In this document: piece after piece, positions 25,101 through 35,133 of the stretch
How the letters are laid out: each line of letters starts with the position of its first letter
Position numbering within the stretch: the stretch's first letter is position 1
Assembly: GCA_958299035.1 (NCBI GenBank)
Contig: CATQJL010000316.1
Location: 23,599,676-23,663,675 of the forward strand
Direction: 5' to 3'
Length of the DNA stretch: 64,000 nt
Origin: Cylicocyclus nassatus
Lineage: Eukaryota; Nematoda; Chromadorea; Rhabditida; Strongylidae
Translations under genes and position numbers: made by a program
The notes under the pieces: generated by a model
The model's input: only the letters and a program-made list of their open reading frames with translations
What the model was told of the DNA's origin: nothing
The model's database searches: none

Positions 25101-25922
25101 TTAGACAGCGAGCACTACTAACAGCTGCTTTATTGCACTTTTGGGATCACATCATGGTCTGTATTATTATTAGCACGATCGATAATCGGTGTTATTGAAA
25201 ATACACTATTCAGTCTCGCAAACGCGAATGACATGGAACAAAGTTTGCTACAAGAAGACAGGCTTAAAAAGTCAAATAAACCTCCTTACGTGGAATCAAA
25301 ATGTCAAACAAAGAAATGTCGCGACTACGGGAACACAATTCGGGTGTAAAAGGACTTCGCGAGTACAAATAAAGCGAACACTGTAATTACTGTAGACCAG
25401 TGAACGGGACTCCCTCAATGTTTTCAAACGAAAACGAGAATAATGAATGATTTTTGACGAGGTATTTCACCAAAGTACTGCCCAATAATTTGAATTTTAT
25501 GAAAAAGACTTTGTTGTCCACTATGTTCTTAGTCGCGTGCACATTCAAACGACCTATCGAAAAAATGTTGAAAATTAAATCAAAAGCCCAAAAATCACAG
25601 TATAACAATGAATGATAGCAAACATGGTGACCCACCTGATTTAATCTTTCCAAAGGCGTCTTTGATTTCAACGTGTTTCGGCTCCTTTCCATGGATTGGA
25701 AATGCGATTTCATTCTTATCAGAGAACACCGTTGATGCCCTGAAACAAAACATTGAGCAAAATGGTGAAAAAGGTGAAGTCAAATTATTTCGGTAAAAAA
25801 TTAAAGAATGGTAAGCACAAATTCTCTCCAATACAATTCAAAATTCTCCTACAATAAAATGAAACAAACCTGCAAGCAGCGGTAGTAGTAGCAATTCCAC
25901 GTGCGGACAGTCGTGACAGCAT
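22188..25922 (-). CDS. acer-1: Mitochondrial acetyl-CoA hydrolase / CoA-transferase, complete
   Basis: Twelve exons (minus): 25922-25870, 25739-25636, 24831-24679, 24569-24510, 24442-24354, 24130-24040, 23986-23795, 23547-23417, 23338-23152, 23097-22934, 22880-22713, 22208-22188; 1413 nt, 470 residues, all phases consistent. Family: acetyl-CoA hydrolase/4-hydroxybutyrate CoA-transferase. The N-terminus MLSRLSARGIATTTAACR is Arg/Ser/Ala-rich without acidic residues, a mitochondrial presequence. The likely catalytic Glu is in AINSAVEIDLTGQ (about E347), with a Gly-rich GFGGQVDF loop after it (366-373), as in CoA-transferases, which form a glutamyl-CoA intermediate. It may therefore move CoA between acids rather than only hydrolyse acetyl-CoA. 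A TTTTAG site seven bases before the ATG may be a spliced-leader acceptor. The last exon is a 21-nt microexon encoding VMPSAD and the stop. Confidence 0.96.
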
Positions 25923-26976
25923 ACTTCCCCTAAAACGTCTTTTTAGTATTTAACTTCGGATACACAGAACCGACAAAGTAGCGATGTAAAACTATCTCTT
26001 CTACCTAAGCATTAGTTAATGGACGAAAGATCACAACAATAGCGATTTACTCACGAGAGAGAGAAGAGCTGTTCAATCGAAGCGACAGACATGTGGCAGA
26101 GTGGTCGAAAGATGTGTGGAGTGCAGTAAGTGAGTGGATTATATACAGGTTAATGGACGAGACCAAAGAGCCAGCCGGATGCACTTTGAAGACTGCTCGC
26201 GCACTAGCTACGCGTGAGCTTCGAACTACGTCTGATGAATGTTCGGGAAGAAACCAACAAACAGAGTTTAATGAGTCAGACTAGTGGTACGAGGAAGAAG
26301 AAGTAAACATACTGCAGTACTTCTGTCACAACTGATCTATACGGGAGCAGGCCCAAACAAAAAAGTACAATTAAACTGTAGAAATAACCACAAAAATTGA
26401 GTTAAACAAAAATATCTTGTGAAAAGACTTTCGAAACTGCACCGAAGTATCAGCAGAAACTAAAAATATGAGTTCTTGGAAAAATATGAAGCCCTAGACT
26501 TCAAGTTTGCGGTCTTTGGCGCATGTGTGCAAATGCACGCCGATACACAAAGCGCAAAATTTGAATCCTATATCCTAGACATTTGGAGTTGAGCATATTC
26601 ACAGGCATTTCTCCTCACCTTTTCTGGAAATCGTGTCAAAAAAATTAGAGAGCACTTTATAGATGACCAATACAAACTTTTCTCTGCAGTGATGTTTTGT
26701 ATGTGCCATTACAAACCGTGGATCGAACAGAGTATAAAACGAGTTCGATAAATCACGTGTGATTTGCAGCGCATAAAAAGCGATGATACGCCTTAAAAAA
26801 CAAAGAAAACAGAGTTTCGTGATTTTACAGCGAAACTGCACGTGTCGAGTGTCGAGTTGCAAAAATTCGATTATAATATTTCATACGCGCAAAGGTCTAA
26901 TATTGCAAAAACGTCATCATCCTCAATTCTTCATAGATCAAGTTAGTGGGGGAAGCTGCGTGCTATCGTAAATTAA
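25923..26976. other. Promoter-side gap upstream of the CoA hydrolase
   Basis: No convincing exon. A 63-codon ORF at 26093-26284 lacks any recognisable feature and is probably chance. The hydrolase promoter should lie in the first few hundred bases. Confidence 0.4.
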
Positions 26977-27719
26977 GGGTTTGGCCATACTTCGCCCGTG
27001 TTGCCGATGTTTCCAGTGTTGCCAGTGTTGAAAGTGTTGCCAGTGTTGAAAGTGTTGAAAGTGTTGCCAGTGTTGAAAGTGTTGAAAGTGTTGCCAGTGT
27101 TGAAAGTGTTGAAAGTGTTGAAAGTGTTGAAAGTGTTGAAAGTGTTGAACGGAGATCATCAGTCTAGCAGTTTCATTCTTTCTCGAACGATCTCACCGGC
27201 TGGTGAATACGTTGGAAATGGAATTGGGGAATGAGAAATGAAACTGAATGAGATGGGGAAGATTTTCGCATGCAAAAGATCCTCAAACAAACTTTTTGGA
27301 AAGTGGACGGCTTGTCTGGAATAGGCAATCTCCAATATTTGAGAAAGCTGACGTCTGAGTAGTAATGTGTTGCAGTTCGAATCCTCGCGTTTGCGATTAG
27401 TGAGTAAAGGACCTAAGTGGGTCTGCAGCGTTTTCAAATATTGGAGATTGCCTCTTCCAGACAAGCCGTCCACTTTCCAAAAAGTTTGTTTGAGGATCTT
27501 TTGCATGCGAAAACATTCCCCATCTCATTTCAGTTTCATTTCTCATTCCCCAGTTCCACTTCCAACGTATTCACCAGCCGGTGAGATCGTTCGAGAAAGA
27601 ATGAAACTGCTAGACTGATGATCTCCATTCAACACTTTCAACACTTTCAACACCGGCAACACTTTCAACACTGGAAACACTGGAAACATCGGCAACACGG
27701 GCGAAGTATGGCCAAACCC
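26977..27719. mobile_element. Foldback element with minisatellite arms (Harbinger-like ends)
   Basis: A 743-bp inverted repeat: outer ends GGGTTTGGCCATACTTCGCC and complement, flanked by TAA on both sides (26974-26976, 27720-27722). A 3-bp TWA duplication is typical of PIF/Harbinger. Just inside each end is an array of 9-bp units (TTGAAAGTG/TTGCCAGTG), about 17 units at 26998-27150 but only about 9 at 27630-27700. The remaining arms pair over about 170 bp, and the unpaired centre is about 27350-27425. No transposase. The arrays produce Val/Glu/Ser- and Phe/Gln/His-repeat ORFs that are not genes. Confidence 0.85.
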
Positions 27720-28776
27720 TAAGGAGCCAGATGGCTGTGGCAAGAAGGGGACCTCTTTTTCATATATATCAGTCTAACTAAAGGAGGAAATGTTGTAGTT
27801 CAAAACATTATTCTGGGAATTAAAATAACTCCAACGACTCTCGATGCGAAAAGGAAAACCTGGATATATGGAAAATTGACCGTGTGCAATCTATCGAATT
27901 TGAGAACACGTAGTACGCCTGCGGTGCCTACAATAGTCGCTCGGAAGTTGGAGGAGTGCTTGTAATGCCGACAACACTTGCGCGTGAAAAATGACCACGC
28001 CAAGCAGTAAAAAATGAAGTTGATAAATTGAAACGAAAAAAAAACAGAAACGAAACGAAGATCTAACACTAAGATATGTATAGATCGTTGTACGGCTCAA
28101 AAAATGGCTAAAATATCTGGAAGATCGTATCAAGCAAAAGAAACCTGAAGAAATGTGGATACTATTTTTCTTGGCCGGGGAAAGAACTGGTCCCTGAGTC
28201 AAATAAAACCAGAAAACTACTAGTTTTTCTGCAAATCCCCAGAACGAAACAATTAGTTGGTTATTAATTTAGCAAAAGAAGTTGTTGCTCTTGAGATTAA
28301 AGTTTAAAATTGCGATAAGTCTAGCGCTACAACCTCGAACAACGAGAAAAATAAAGAACGGAGGGCCTGCAAGTGCGGGCGGATTCGGGAATGGCGTAGA
28401 TCAATAAACACGTCGTCATCACAGCATGTGGATGAGGGAAGAGGAACTTAGGCGAAGGGCAAGCAAAAAATTGATTTGAAAAAAGATTTGGTGATAAGAG
28501 CACTTGTCGTGGATGTAAATGCGAAACATTGACGCACGGACAAAGTGGAAAACCAGTCAATGTGAGAATCAAGTCGAAAATAATTTGGAGTGAGTGTAAA
28601 ACTCCTTGATAAAGGTAGCAAATCCGTACCAGTGCTGTTTGACTAAAGTTCAGTAAACTGATGCTGAGTGCCAGTACATATTATGCGTTACGGACAATAC
28701 TTGAAGCCAAAAACATCATATTTTCGATTCAAAATGGCATTACCATTTGTCCCAAGCGTCGTCGGCACCGCAAGTG
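27720..28776. other. Gap without recognisable gene
   Basis: Contains a copy of the dispersed ACAACACTTGCGCGT repeat core near 27970 next to a GACCACGCC block. Nothing else supported. Confidence 0.4.
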
Positions 28777-29041
28777 CAGTTGAATCATTCCTATGATCAT
28801 GTGTGCCATTGCACACATTGTCCATTTTTGGCGCCCATATCTTGGATTCTAGGAGCAGACACTCCTTCAGGTGAGTCTTTTATACCGTATGGTTTCTTTT
28901 CCTTTCTAGGTCCAAGATTCCTCAAAGTGTTGTTAGCGATAACAATTGGTAACAACACTCTTGCGCTTTTGGGATTGTAAAGATTCCGCCAAAGGTGGCT
29001 GTTGTGTGTAATACACACATGATCATGTGATGAATCAACTG
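28777..29041. mobile_element. MITE family B, copy 2
   Basis: Ends CAGTTGAATCATTCCTATGA and complement of TGATGAATCAACTG, with subterminal ATGATCATGTGT and ATTGCACACA blocks matching copy 1 at 21199-21473. The internal GGTGAGTCTTTTAT segment also aligns with GGTAAGTCTTCTAT of copy 1. The right flank is TA, the left flank TG. Confidence 0.8.
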
Positions 29042-29278
29042 TAGATATACTAGCGACTATAATGCGCATTTCTGTTTGAAGTTTGAACGTATTAATGCAA
29101 AGAGAAGATTTTCTCATGGCGGACACATAATTTCATTTTCATTTCATTTCATTTATTGCATAGGGTAACCCTATGATAACTGCAACAATACCAAAAAAAA
29201 GAACATACGAAACCAGAACACAACAAAAATGGAATCATGAGTGATAGCTCGTGACCAACCCGTGTTAGTAACAACAAA

Positions 29279-32062
29279 TTACCGAGACTGTAGATAGTTC
29301 CTTAAAACAGACTTAAACGTAGACAACTTTGCAGGAAACAGGCGTTTTCTAATAAGCTTGTCCATGTCATTGATTACACGACATGTAAAAAAGTGTCGGC
29401 GAACTTTGTGTTTTGATCTGGAGATAATCAATTTTCTACTCCCTCCCCTTGTATTAGAAATCCTGGTAGGAAAAAATACCCCGAAATCCAAGCCACAATG
29501 ACCATACGCAATCTTATGTGCCATGAGAAGGTCAAACTTACGCCTTCTATAGGCAAGGGAAGAAAGCCCTAATTCAGTGTTCCTAGTCATACCATTCGGT
29601 ATGAGATCATATCTAAAACCAATTCTTCGGATGAAAAGTTTGCGTGTAAAACTATTCTGAACTCTTTCCATATAGTCAATCGTTTTATGCAAATGAGGAC
29701 AAAAAATAACAGTTCCATATTCAACCATAGGTCTGATGAACGATTTGTAAGCTTTCAATAGAGAAGCCGTGTCATTAATTGCGAAAGCCCTGAACAAGTT
29801 ATATACCGATCTAGTGGCTTTATCTGCTATCAACTTGCAGTGATCATCGAAGGTGAGGTCGCTTTTGACCATGAAGCCCAGATCTCTTATAGAATCAACT
29901 TCTTGAAGATAAGTTTCCCCAAGGACATACTTAAAGTTTGGATTAGATGTCTTTGGACCGATATGGATCACTTTAGTTTTCTCTGTAGAAATAGGAAGAG
30001 ACCACTCCTGCGACCAATCATAAACCTCATTGAGTGCTCTTTGCAACCGTTCATAGTCTGTCACATCCTTGACAACTGCATACAGTTTGAAATCGTCAGC
30101 GAAAGCGCTGCAGGAAATCCCCTGGCTTAAAGGAATAGAAGGAAGCTCGTGAGTATAGATATTAAATAGCAGAGGTGAAAGCACACCACCTTGTGGCACA
30201 CCGCTATGCATCTTCCTCAGACTGGAGAAAGAGCCATTAACACGCACCGTGAAAGATCTGTCCTCCAGAAAGGCTTTTATCCACGCCACAACACGTGGGT
30301 GTATTCCTACCATAACCAATTTCTGCAACAGCTTAGGGTGTGGTACTTTATCAAAAGCTTTGGTGAAATCCAAATAAATAACATCGGTATTCAGCCTATT
30401 CTCAAAGTTTTGTGTCCAATCATTGAGGCACTGCAACATGGCTGTCGTCGTGGACTTACCACTCTGAAAACCATGTTGGACAGGAGAAATAATTCTATTG
30501 CTCTCTAGATGCTTGATAATACGCCTTTTCAGTATCTTTTCAAAGAGCCTAGCAAAAATTGAGGTAATGCTAACGGGGCGAAAGTTATAAGGGGAGGTAA
30601 ACGGTTTCTTTTTCGGAATCGGAGTCACATATGAAGCCCGCCACCTATCCGGTACCTCGGCCTTCATCATACTCAAATTGAACAGGAACTGGAGGGGCCC
30701 GGCTATCACGTGCGCAATCAACTTTATGAACTCTAGTGGAACCATATCAGGTGTCACGGAAGTTGACTTGGGCCAAGCGATCAGCAACTTGTAGATTTCC
30801 TCACCATAAAACCACGGTCCATCATCCATCACAGCACAACAAGGAGTACTGTGACCTCCATGATCAATGGAACAATCCCTTTGAAAGCCATTTTCAAAAA
30901 CATCTGCAAAATATTCGGCTTTATCGAAATCATTTGTTACTACAGTCCCATTATCAGACAACAATACCCCTATCCTGCTCTTTTCCTTGAGTCTAGAACT
31001 AATAAGCCTGAAAAACGAACCCTTCTTTCCCGAGTCAATGATCTTGCGTTCTACAGACGCATTGTACTTTCTCAATCTTTTGGCGAATATATCATTAATT
31101 CTAATAAATTCATCCCAATTGCACACGTATCCGCTGTCAGCCACCCTATTCCACGCACGCTCCCTTTTATTATATAGTACCCGGAGGTAGCTTGGTAGAT
31201 TGATTGTTGCCAGTGGGATATCCCTCAAGGGAACAAAAAGTTCTATGGCATGATGTAGTATATGAATAAATAGTTCATACTTTTCATTGATGGACTCAAC
31301 TGTGCCGAATGATCCGTACCAATCCACCCCACTCAAGTAATCAATAAGTTTATCCTGATTAACATGTTTGAAATCTCTACGTCTTATGTATCCAGTTTGA
31401 ACGGTGGGATTGGTGATCACAAATCTAACGGTTGCATGATCGCTTGAACCAAGAGGAGCCCCAACATTTACCTCCCTGATTAAATGCTCATCATTAGTTA
31501 AGATCAAATCAAGAATATTATGTCGTAGTGTATGAGAGAAAACTTTTTGGGATAGACCATGCAAGCGACACATATCCAAGAAATCCCTTGCAGCGGACGC
31601 ATGTCCTGACACAACACAGAGGTTAGTCCAATTGATTCCTGGCAAATTGAAGTCACCCATGATCACAACGGAGTTGCAGCACCCAATGAGATCAGTGATT
31701 GCATTAATCATTTGCATCGTTTTATAACTCGAGCAGGAGGGAGTCCTATACAACAAGATAAGTCGCACGGTCTTGTAAGAATAGATGTCGGTGCAAAGAA
31801 GTTCATAACTATCGGGTTCAGATTCACTGAACACCATATGAGGGTTAAGCTTAGAGGTCATGATCAAAGCTACTCCCCCTCCTCGTTTCTCCACGCGATC
31901 ACACCTGTGAATCACGTAATTATCAAGAGCTCCTAGTAACGAGCTGTCACTGATATTATGATTAAGCCAACTCTCAGTAATTCCAATGATTCCTAGATTG
32001 TACTTTGCGACAAGAAATATTAGACTCGCCATGTTCCTGCATAGTGATCTTGCATTAGCCAA
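29279..32062 (-). CDS. LINE ORF2: endonuclease-reverse transcriptase
   Basis: An uninterrupted frame of 927 codons. Residues 1-220 form an exonuclease-endonuclease-phosphatase domain: LANARSL start, ITESWL, GDFNLPGINW and a GSSDHATVRF end, matching the catalytic Asn, Glu, Asp and His. Residues about 450-720 form the reverse transcriptase with YLDFTKAFDKVPH and the FADD active-site box. The C-terminal RRHFFTCRV segment is usual in this clade. The frame at 32062 opens with TTG and is open further upstream without an ATG, so the true start is probably reached by reinitiation after the upstream ORF, or is lost. Absence of any stop or frameshift suggests a young, possibly active copy. Confidence 0.92.
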   Translation of the reverse strand: MANARSLCRNMASLIFLVAKYNLGIIGITESWLNHNISDSSLLGALDNYVIHRCDRVEKRGGGVALIMTSKLNPHMVFSESEPDSYELLCTDIYSYKTVRLILLYRTPSCSSYKTMQMINAITDLIGCCNSVVIMGDFNLPGINWTNLCVVSGHASAARDFLDMCRLHGLSQKVFSHTLRHNILDLILTNDEHLIREVNVGAPLGSSDHATVRFVITNPTVQTGYIRRRDFKHVNQDKLIDYLSGVDWYGSFGTVESINEKYELFIHILHHAIELFVPLRDIPLATINLPSYLRVLYNKRERAWNRVADSGYVCNWDEFIRINDIFAKRLRKYNASVERKIIDSGKKGSFFRLISSRLKEKSRIGVLLSDNGTVVTNDFDKAEYFADVFENGFQRDCSIDHGGHSTPCCAVMDDGPWFYGEEIYKLLIAWPKSTSVTPDMVPLEFIKLIAHVIAGPLQFLFNLSMMKAEVPDRWRASYVTPIPKKKPFTSPYNFRPVSITSIFARLFEKILKRRIIKHLESNRIISPVQHGFQSGKSTTTAMLQCLNDWTQNFENRLNTDVIYLDFTKAFDKVPHPKLLQKLVMVGIHPRVVAWIKAFLEDRSFTVRVNGSFSSLRKMHSGVPQGGVLSPLLFNIYTHELPSIPLSQGISCSAFADDFKLYAVVKDVTDYERLQRALNEVYDWSQEWSLPISTEKTKVIHIGPKTSNPNFKYVLGETYLQEVDSIRDLGFMVKSDLTFDDHCKLIADKATRSVYNLFRAFAINDTASLLKAYKSFIRPMVEYGTVIFCPHLHKTIDYMERVQNSFTRKLFIRRIGFRYDLIPNGMTRNTELGLSSLAYRRRKFDLLMAHKIAYGHCGLDFGVFFPTRISNTRGGSRKLIISRSKHKVRRHFFTCRVINDMDKLIRKRLFPAKLSTFKSVLRNYLQSR

Positions 32063-32100
32063 AAGACATTTAAGTGAGCTATCAACAGTCCGCAGAAAAT

Positions 32101-32238
32101 TTAAGCGTTTAAAGAATTCAATTCATCAAAACGATATTCATCACACTGAGACGACATAAGATTGGTGCCTAGTGAAGCAGCATGATCAGGAGCAACATTT
32201 AACATAATTTGTTCAATTACGTACTCCCTTTCTAGTAG
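32101..32238 (-). pseudogene. C-terminal remnant of LINE ORF1
   Basis: A second frame, offset from the endonuclease frame, runs about 45 codons and stops at 32101-32103, overlapping the open region upstream of ORF2. Its composition (ending DEYRFDELNSLNA) is protein-like. Position suggests the end of a first ORF; the 5' part has been lost by truncation. Confidence 0.45.
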
Positions 32239-32304
32239 AAGCTAAATATCGCAACGCGAGGGCCTTGCGTGCTCACCACCAAGTATTTAGGGAGCAGGAA
32301 AAAT

Positions 32305-32522
32305 ACAGTCTGTCCCAATCTCCCAATTTGGCCAAAATTGGCATGGTGGCAATCCGTGTCGAGAGGGCTCGCGAGGGCTTTGCGCCACGTCTATGACTAA
32401 CTTCTCTGCTCTTTTTTCAAACTCTTCGCTCTCTCCGGCAGTGCGCATATGCAGCGCAAACGCGCTGCGGGCGCGTCTATTTACGCCAACGGTTCGGTGT
32501 GATCCAGCTTGGGACAGACTGT
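32305..32522. mobile_element. MITE with ACAGTCTGTCCCAA ends
   Basis: A 218-bp segment with perfect 14-bp inverted ends, ACAGTCTGTCCCAA at 32305 and its complement ending 32522. The interior is GC-rich (GCGCTGCGGGCGCG). The left flank gives TA within ATA|CAGT, the right flank does not, so the superfamily is unclear, though the CAGT ends suggest Tc1/mariner. Confidence 0.7.
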
Positions 32523-35133
32523 CCCAAGCTGAATCAATAGTTATGCGGGAGAAAGTAAAAATGGAAGAAAATTGTAAGACAGCTTGATGATAACCACCAG
32601 ATGGCTAAGAAATCGACTATAGGCAAATTCGACCTGGGAATAAACCAAAATAATACTTTTTGCTACTCTATTTTTCACCGATAGCATGCATAAAGTTTTT
32701 CTTTGCTGCGTCAGAGTGCAAACTTTTTGCCACCGTCTCATGGTTCTGCAATTTAATTGCATCTCGAGGGAGGAGTCTTAAGCCCGTACTCGAGGGCCCA
32801 TTTCCGGGTGTTTATTGAAACAATATAGCGAAACCCAGTAAGATCACTTTTGACCCGTAGCGGACCTTTGATGATTTTTAAATCACAAAAATTGCTTACA
32901 CGATTAAGTGTGTAAAAATTTCTTTTTCAAAAAATTTATTACAAGTAAAAAATCCCGAGGGCAAGTATCCATTCGAAAAAAAATCTCAATGTCATTGGTT
33001 TTGGGAGATCAGGGTTGAAAGATGAAGTGAATTCAAGATGGCATCAAAGCAGGGTACAAGCTGTGTTTTGGATGGTTAAAAAATCGAAATTTCTTTTTAA
33101 AGCACGTGTTCTATGAGTTTGTCTCAATATTTTTTGGACTAAAACACAAAAAACATCTTGAATACCAAATCTCATAGCCCACATCCGTTACAAAAAACGA
33201 GAAGCCCTTCTCCGTCCCTTTCCCAAAATATGAAATACGTGAAGTAAAGAATTCATAACAAAAAAATGATGGATAGGGGGAAGATGAAAGCGCGAGACTT
33301 TTTTCTATCATGGCATTGAAAACAGAGTACAAATAATAAAGTACTACTAAAGCAAGAAAAGCAATGCATCATGATCGTACCGTAGATAGCATTCTCGAAA
33401 TAATTTTTGAAAAGTATGAAATCTCAGAGAACTACTGGAATACTGTTTTCTCGTTGAACAAAGCAGTTTTGACTTTATCAGAAAGGATGTGTGTTAGAGA
33501 CGTGACATTTTCAATTTCATCAAAACGACCGGTTCCAGTATTTGAAAACAATTTGAAAGTATCAATTGATTGATGATAAGACAGGTGCTCTATCAGTTTT
33601 TATCGTGTAACGATACTAATGAAACAAATCATTAAGCAGATATTCTGCCAATCAAAGGGGCAATATTCCGCAGAATCGAAAAAAAAATACGACTAAGTAT
33701 GATATTCAAAGATTCTACGGCCTTTTTGGACGATTTTTAGCAATGAATTAATTACCCAAAATTTTTTATACGCACATACATTTTATACAAGAACACTCAA
33801 ATTGGATGATAGCTGTGAGAGCTTTGTTTGCTAGGCTGTTAGCAAAGAGTGAAATTGCTAAAGAAAAAAAAATTCGTCGGTAATTTCTATCAAATCAAAG
33901 TCATGTGACGATTATAGTCTAATCGCGGAAGAAGGCGGACGTCTATCTAAACGAAACGCACGCGAGGGCGCTGCGGGGGCTATATGCGCATTCTTTTGCA
34001 CTTTAGCACTCCACCGATGATAAATGCTTGGCGCTAATACGTGTCAACTTCACAAGAGTAAACCACGCTTTTTCCTCCGGGACCAGATGTTACAGAAATT
34101 GTTCAAAGACAGGCAGTTTCAATCAAAAATTTGAGAAAGGTTTAATGCTTTTGTAAATATTCCAAACCCTAAAACTCAATTAAAATCTGCAAGAAAAACC
34201 AAAGTCCCCGATTTGCATGTCTAATGCGCAAACGAACATAGACGCAGGCAATGCATGCGCACTGGCGTAGGCGTCGCGGCAAGCGAACTCTTAGCAGCGG
34301 ATAACGCGGCAGTGGATACGCAGACTGCCAAGACTAAAGTGACGCGACGCAGTGACACGTTGCTTGCCTGCTCGATGATCAGTTCATACATTATCAATTA
34401 TCGGTTGTCACCTACTACAAAAAAGTAAGAAAAAAAGAGGCCAGGAAAAAACGGAGTAACTCACACAATCACGAAGACCAAAAGCAAAGCTAAAGAAATC
34501 TCAATGTAAAAGCGCTGCGAAAAAAAGCGAAATCTTTGCTACCATGAAATTTTGAAGAAAAAATGATGTGTTACGTTATTGAACGAGAAATTCGAAGATA
34601 AGTGTTCCAAAGGATGTCGAGTGAGGAACCAGGGAGGTATTCCAGACAGTGTTGTCACTATCACTTCAGTGAATAGAATGATAAGAAGGTTCTAGAAGCG
34701 AAAAGTCGTTCACATATTGTAAGATCGCAACGACAACGGTGACTGTCGTTTGAGACAAAGAAAAAGAGCACTTCTACCTTCTCACGTTTACATTCTACAC
34801 GGCGACAACGAGCAGAACTTCACTGCAGACGCGTTTGAAGTTCAAAAGAACGAAAACGAAAACGTGACGATAAGCAGATTTACTAATACAGAGCGCTAAA
34901 ATACTGGAACTACGGCAACACTTGAGTGAATGAATGTAGTAAACGAAAATCGACAATTAAAAATGCAGTAATTTAGTTCCGGCCATCTTTATGCCTTTTT
35001 GTCTCATACATGCTAATCAAGTTTGTGATGACCGTTATCTATGCTTTAGTATAAACAGTAATATAGTGACCCTGCAGTGGCAACAACATTTGCGCGTAAA
35101 TAACATGAAAAAGGCGCGCTGCGGCATTATTAC
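32523..35133. other. Non-coding interval
   Basis: I see no supported gene in 2.6 kb. A 69-codon ORF at 33364-33573 (MHHDRTVDSILEIIFEKYEI) has reasonable composition but no family, no neighbouring exon and no conserved motif. A GC-rich patch at 34222-34375 has several GCAGGCAA-type words. Confidence 0.4.

Larger units (their letters stand above)
29131..32240 (-). mobile_element. CR1-like non-LTR retrotransposon (LINE), nearly full length
   Basis: The span covers an apurinic-endonuclease plus reverse-transcriptase ORF and a 3' end at low coordinates with an AATAAA and a tail of ATGAA-type repeats (29131-29157) instead of poly(A), as in CR1-like elements. The 5' side ends near 32240, where a trace of an upstream ORF is cut off, about 65 bases before a separate MITE. 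No target duplication could be identified. Confidence 0.8.

Noticed and set aside
26938..27234. Repeat-protein ORFs (Val-Glu-Ser and Gln-His-Phe repeats) and a CRISPR-like periodicity
   Set aside because: The 9-bp unit is contiguous without spacers and every frame is open for that reason; it is a minisatellite.
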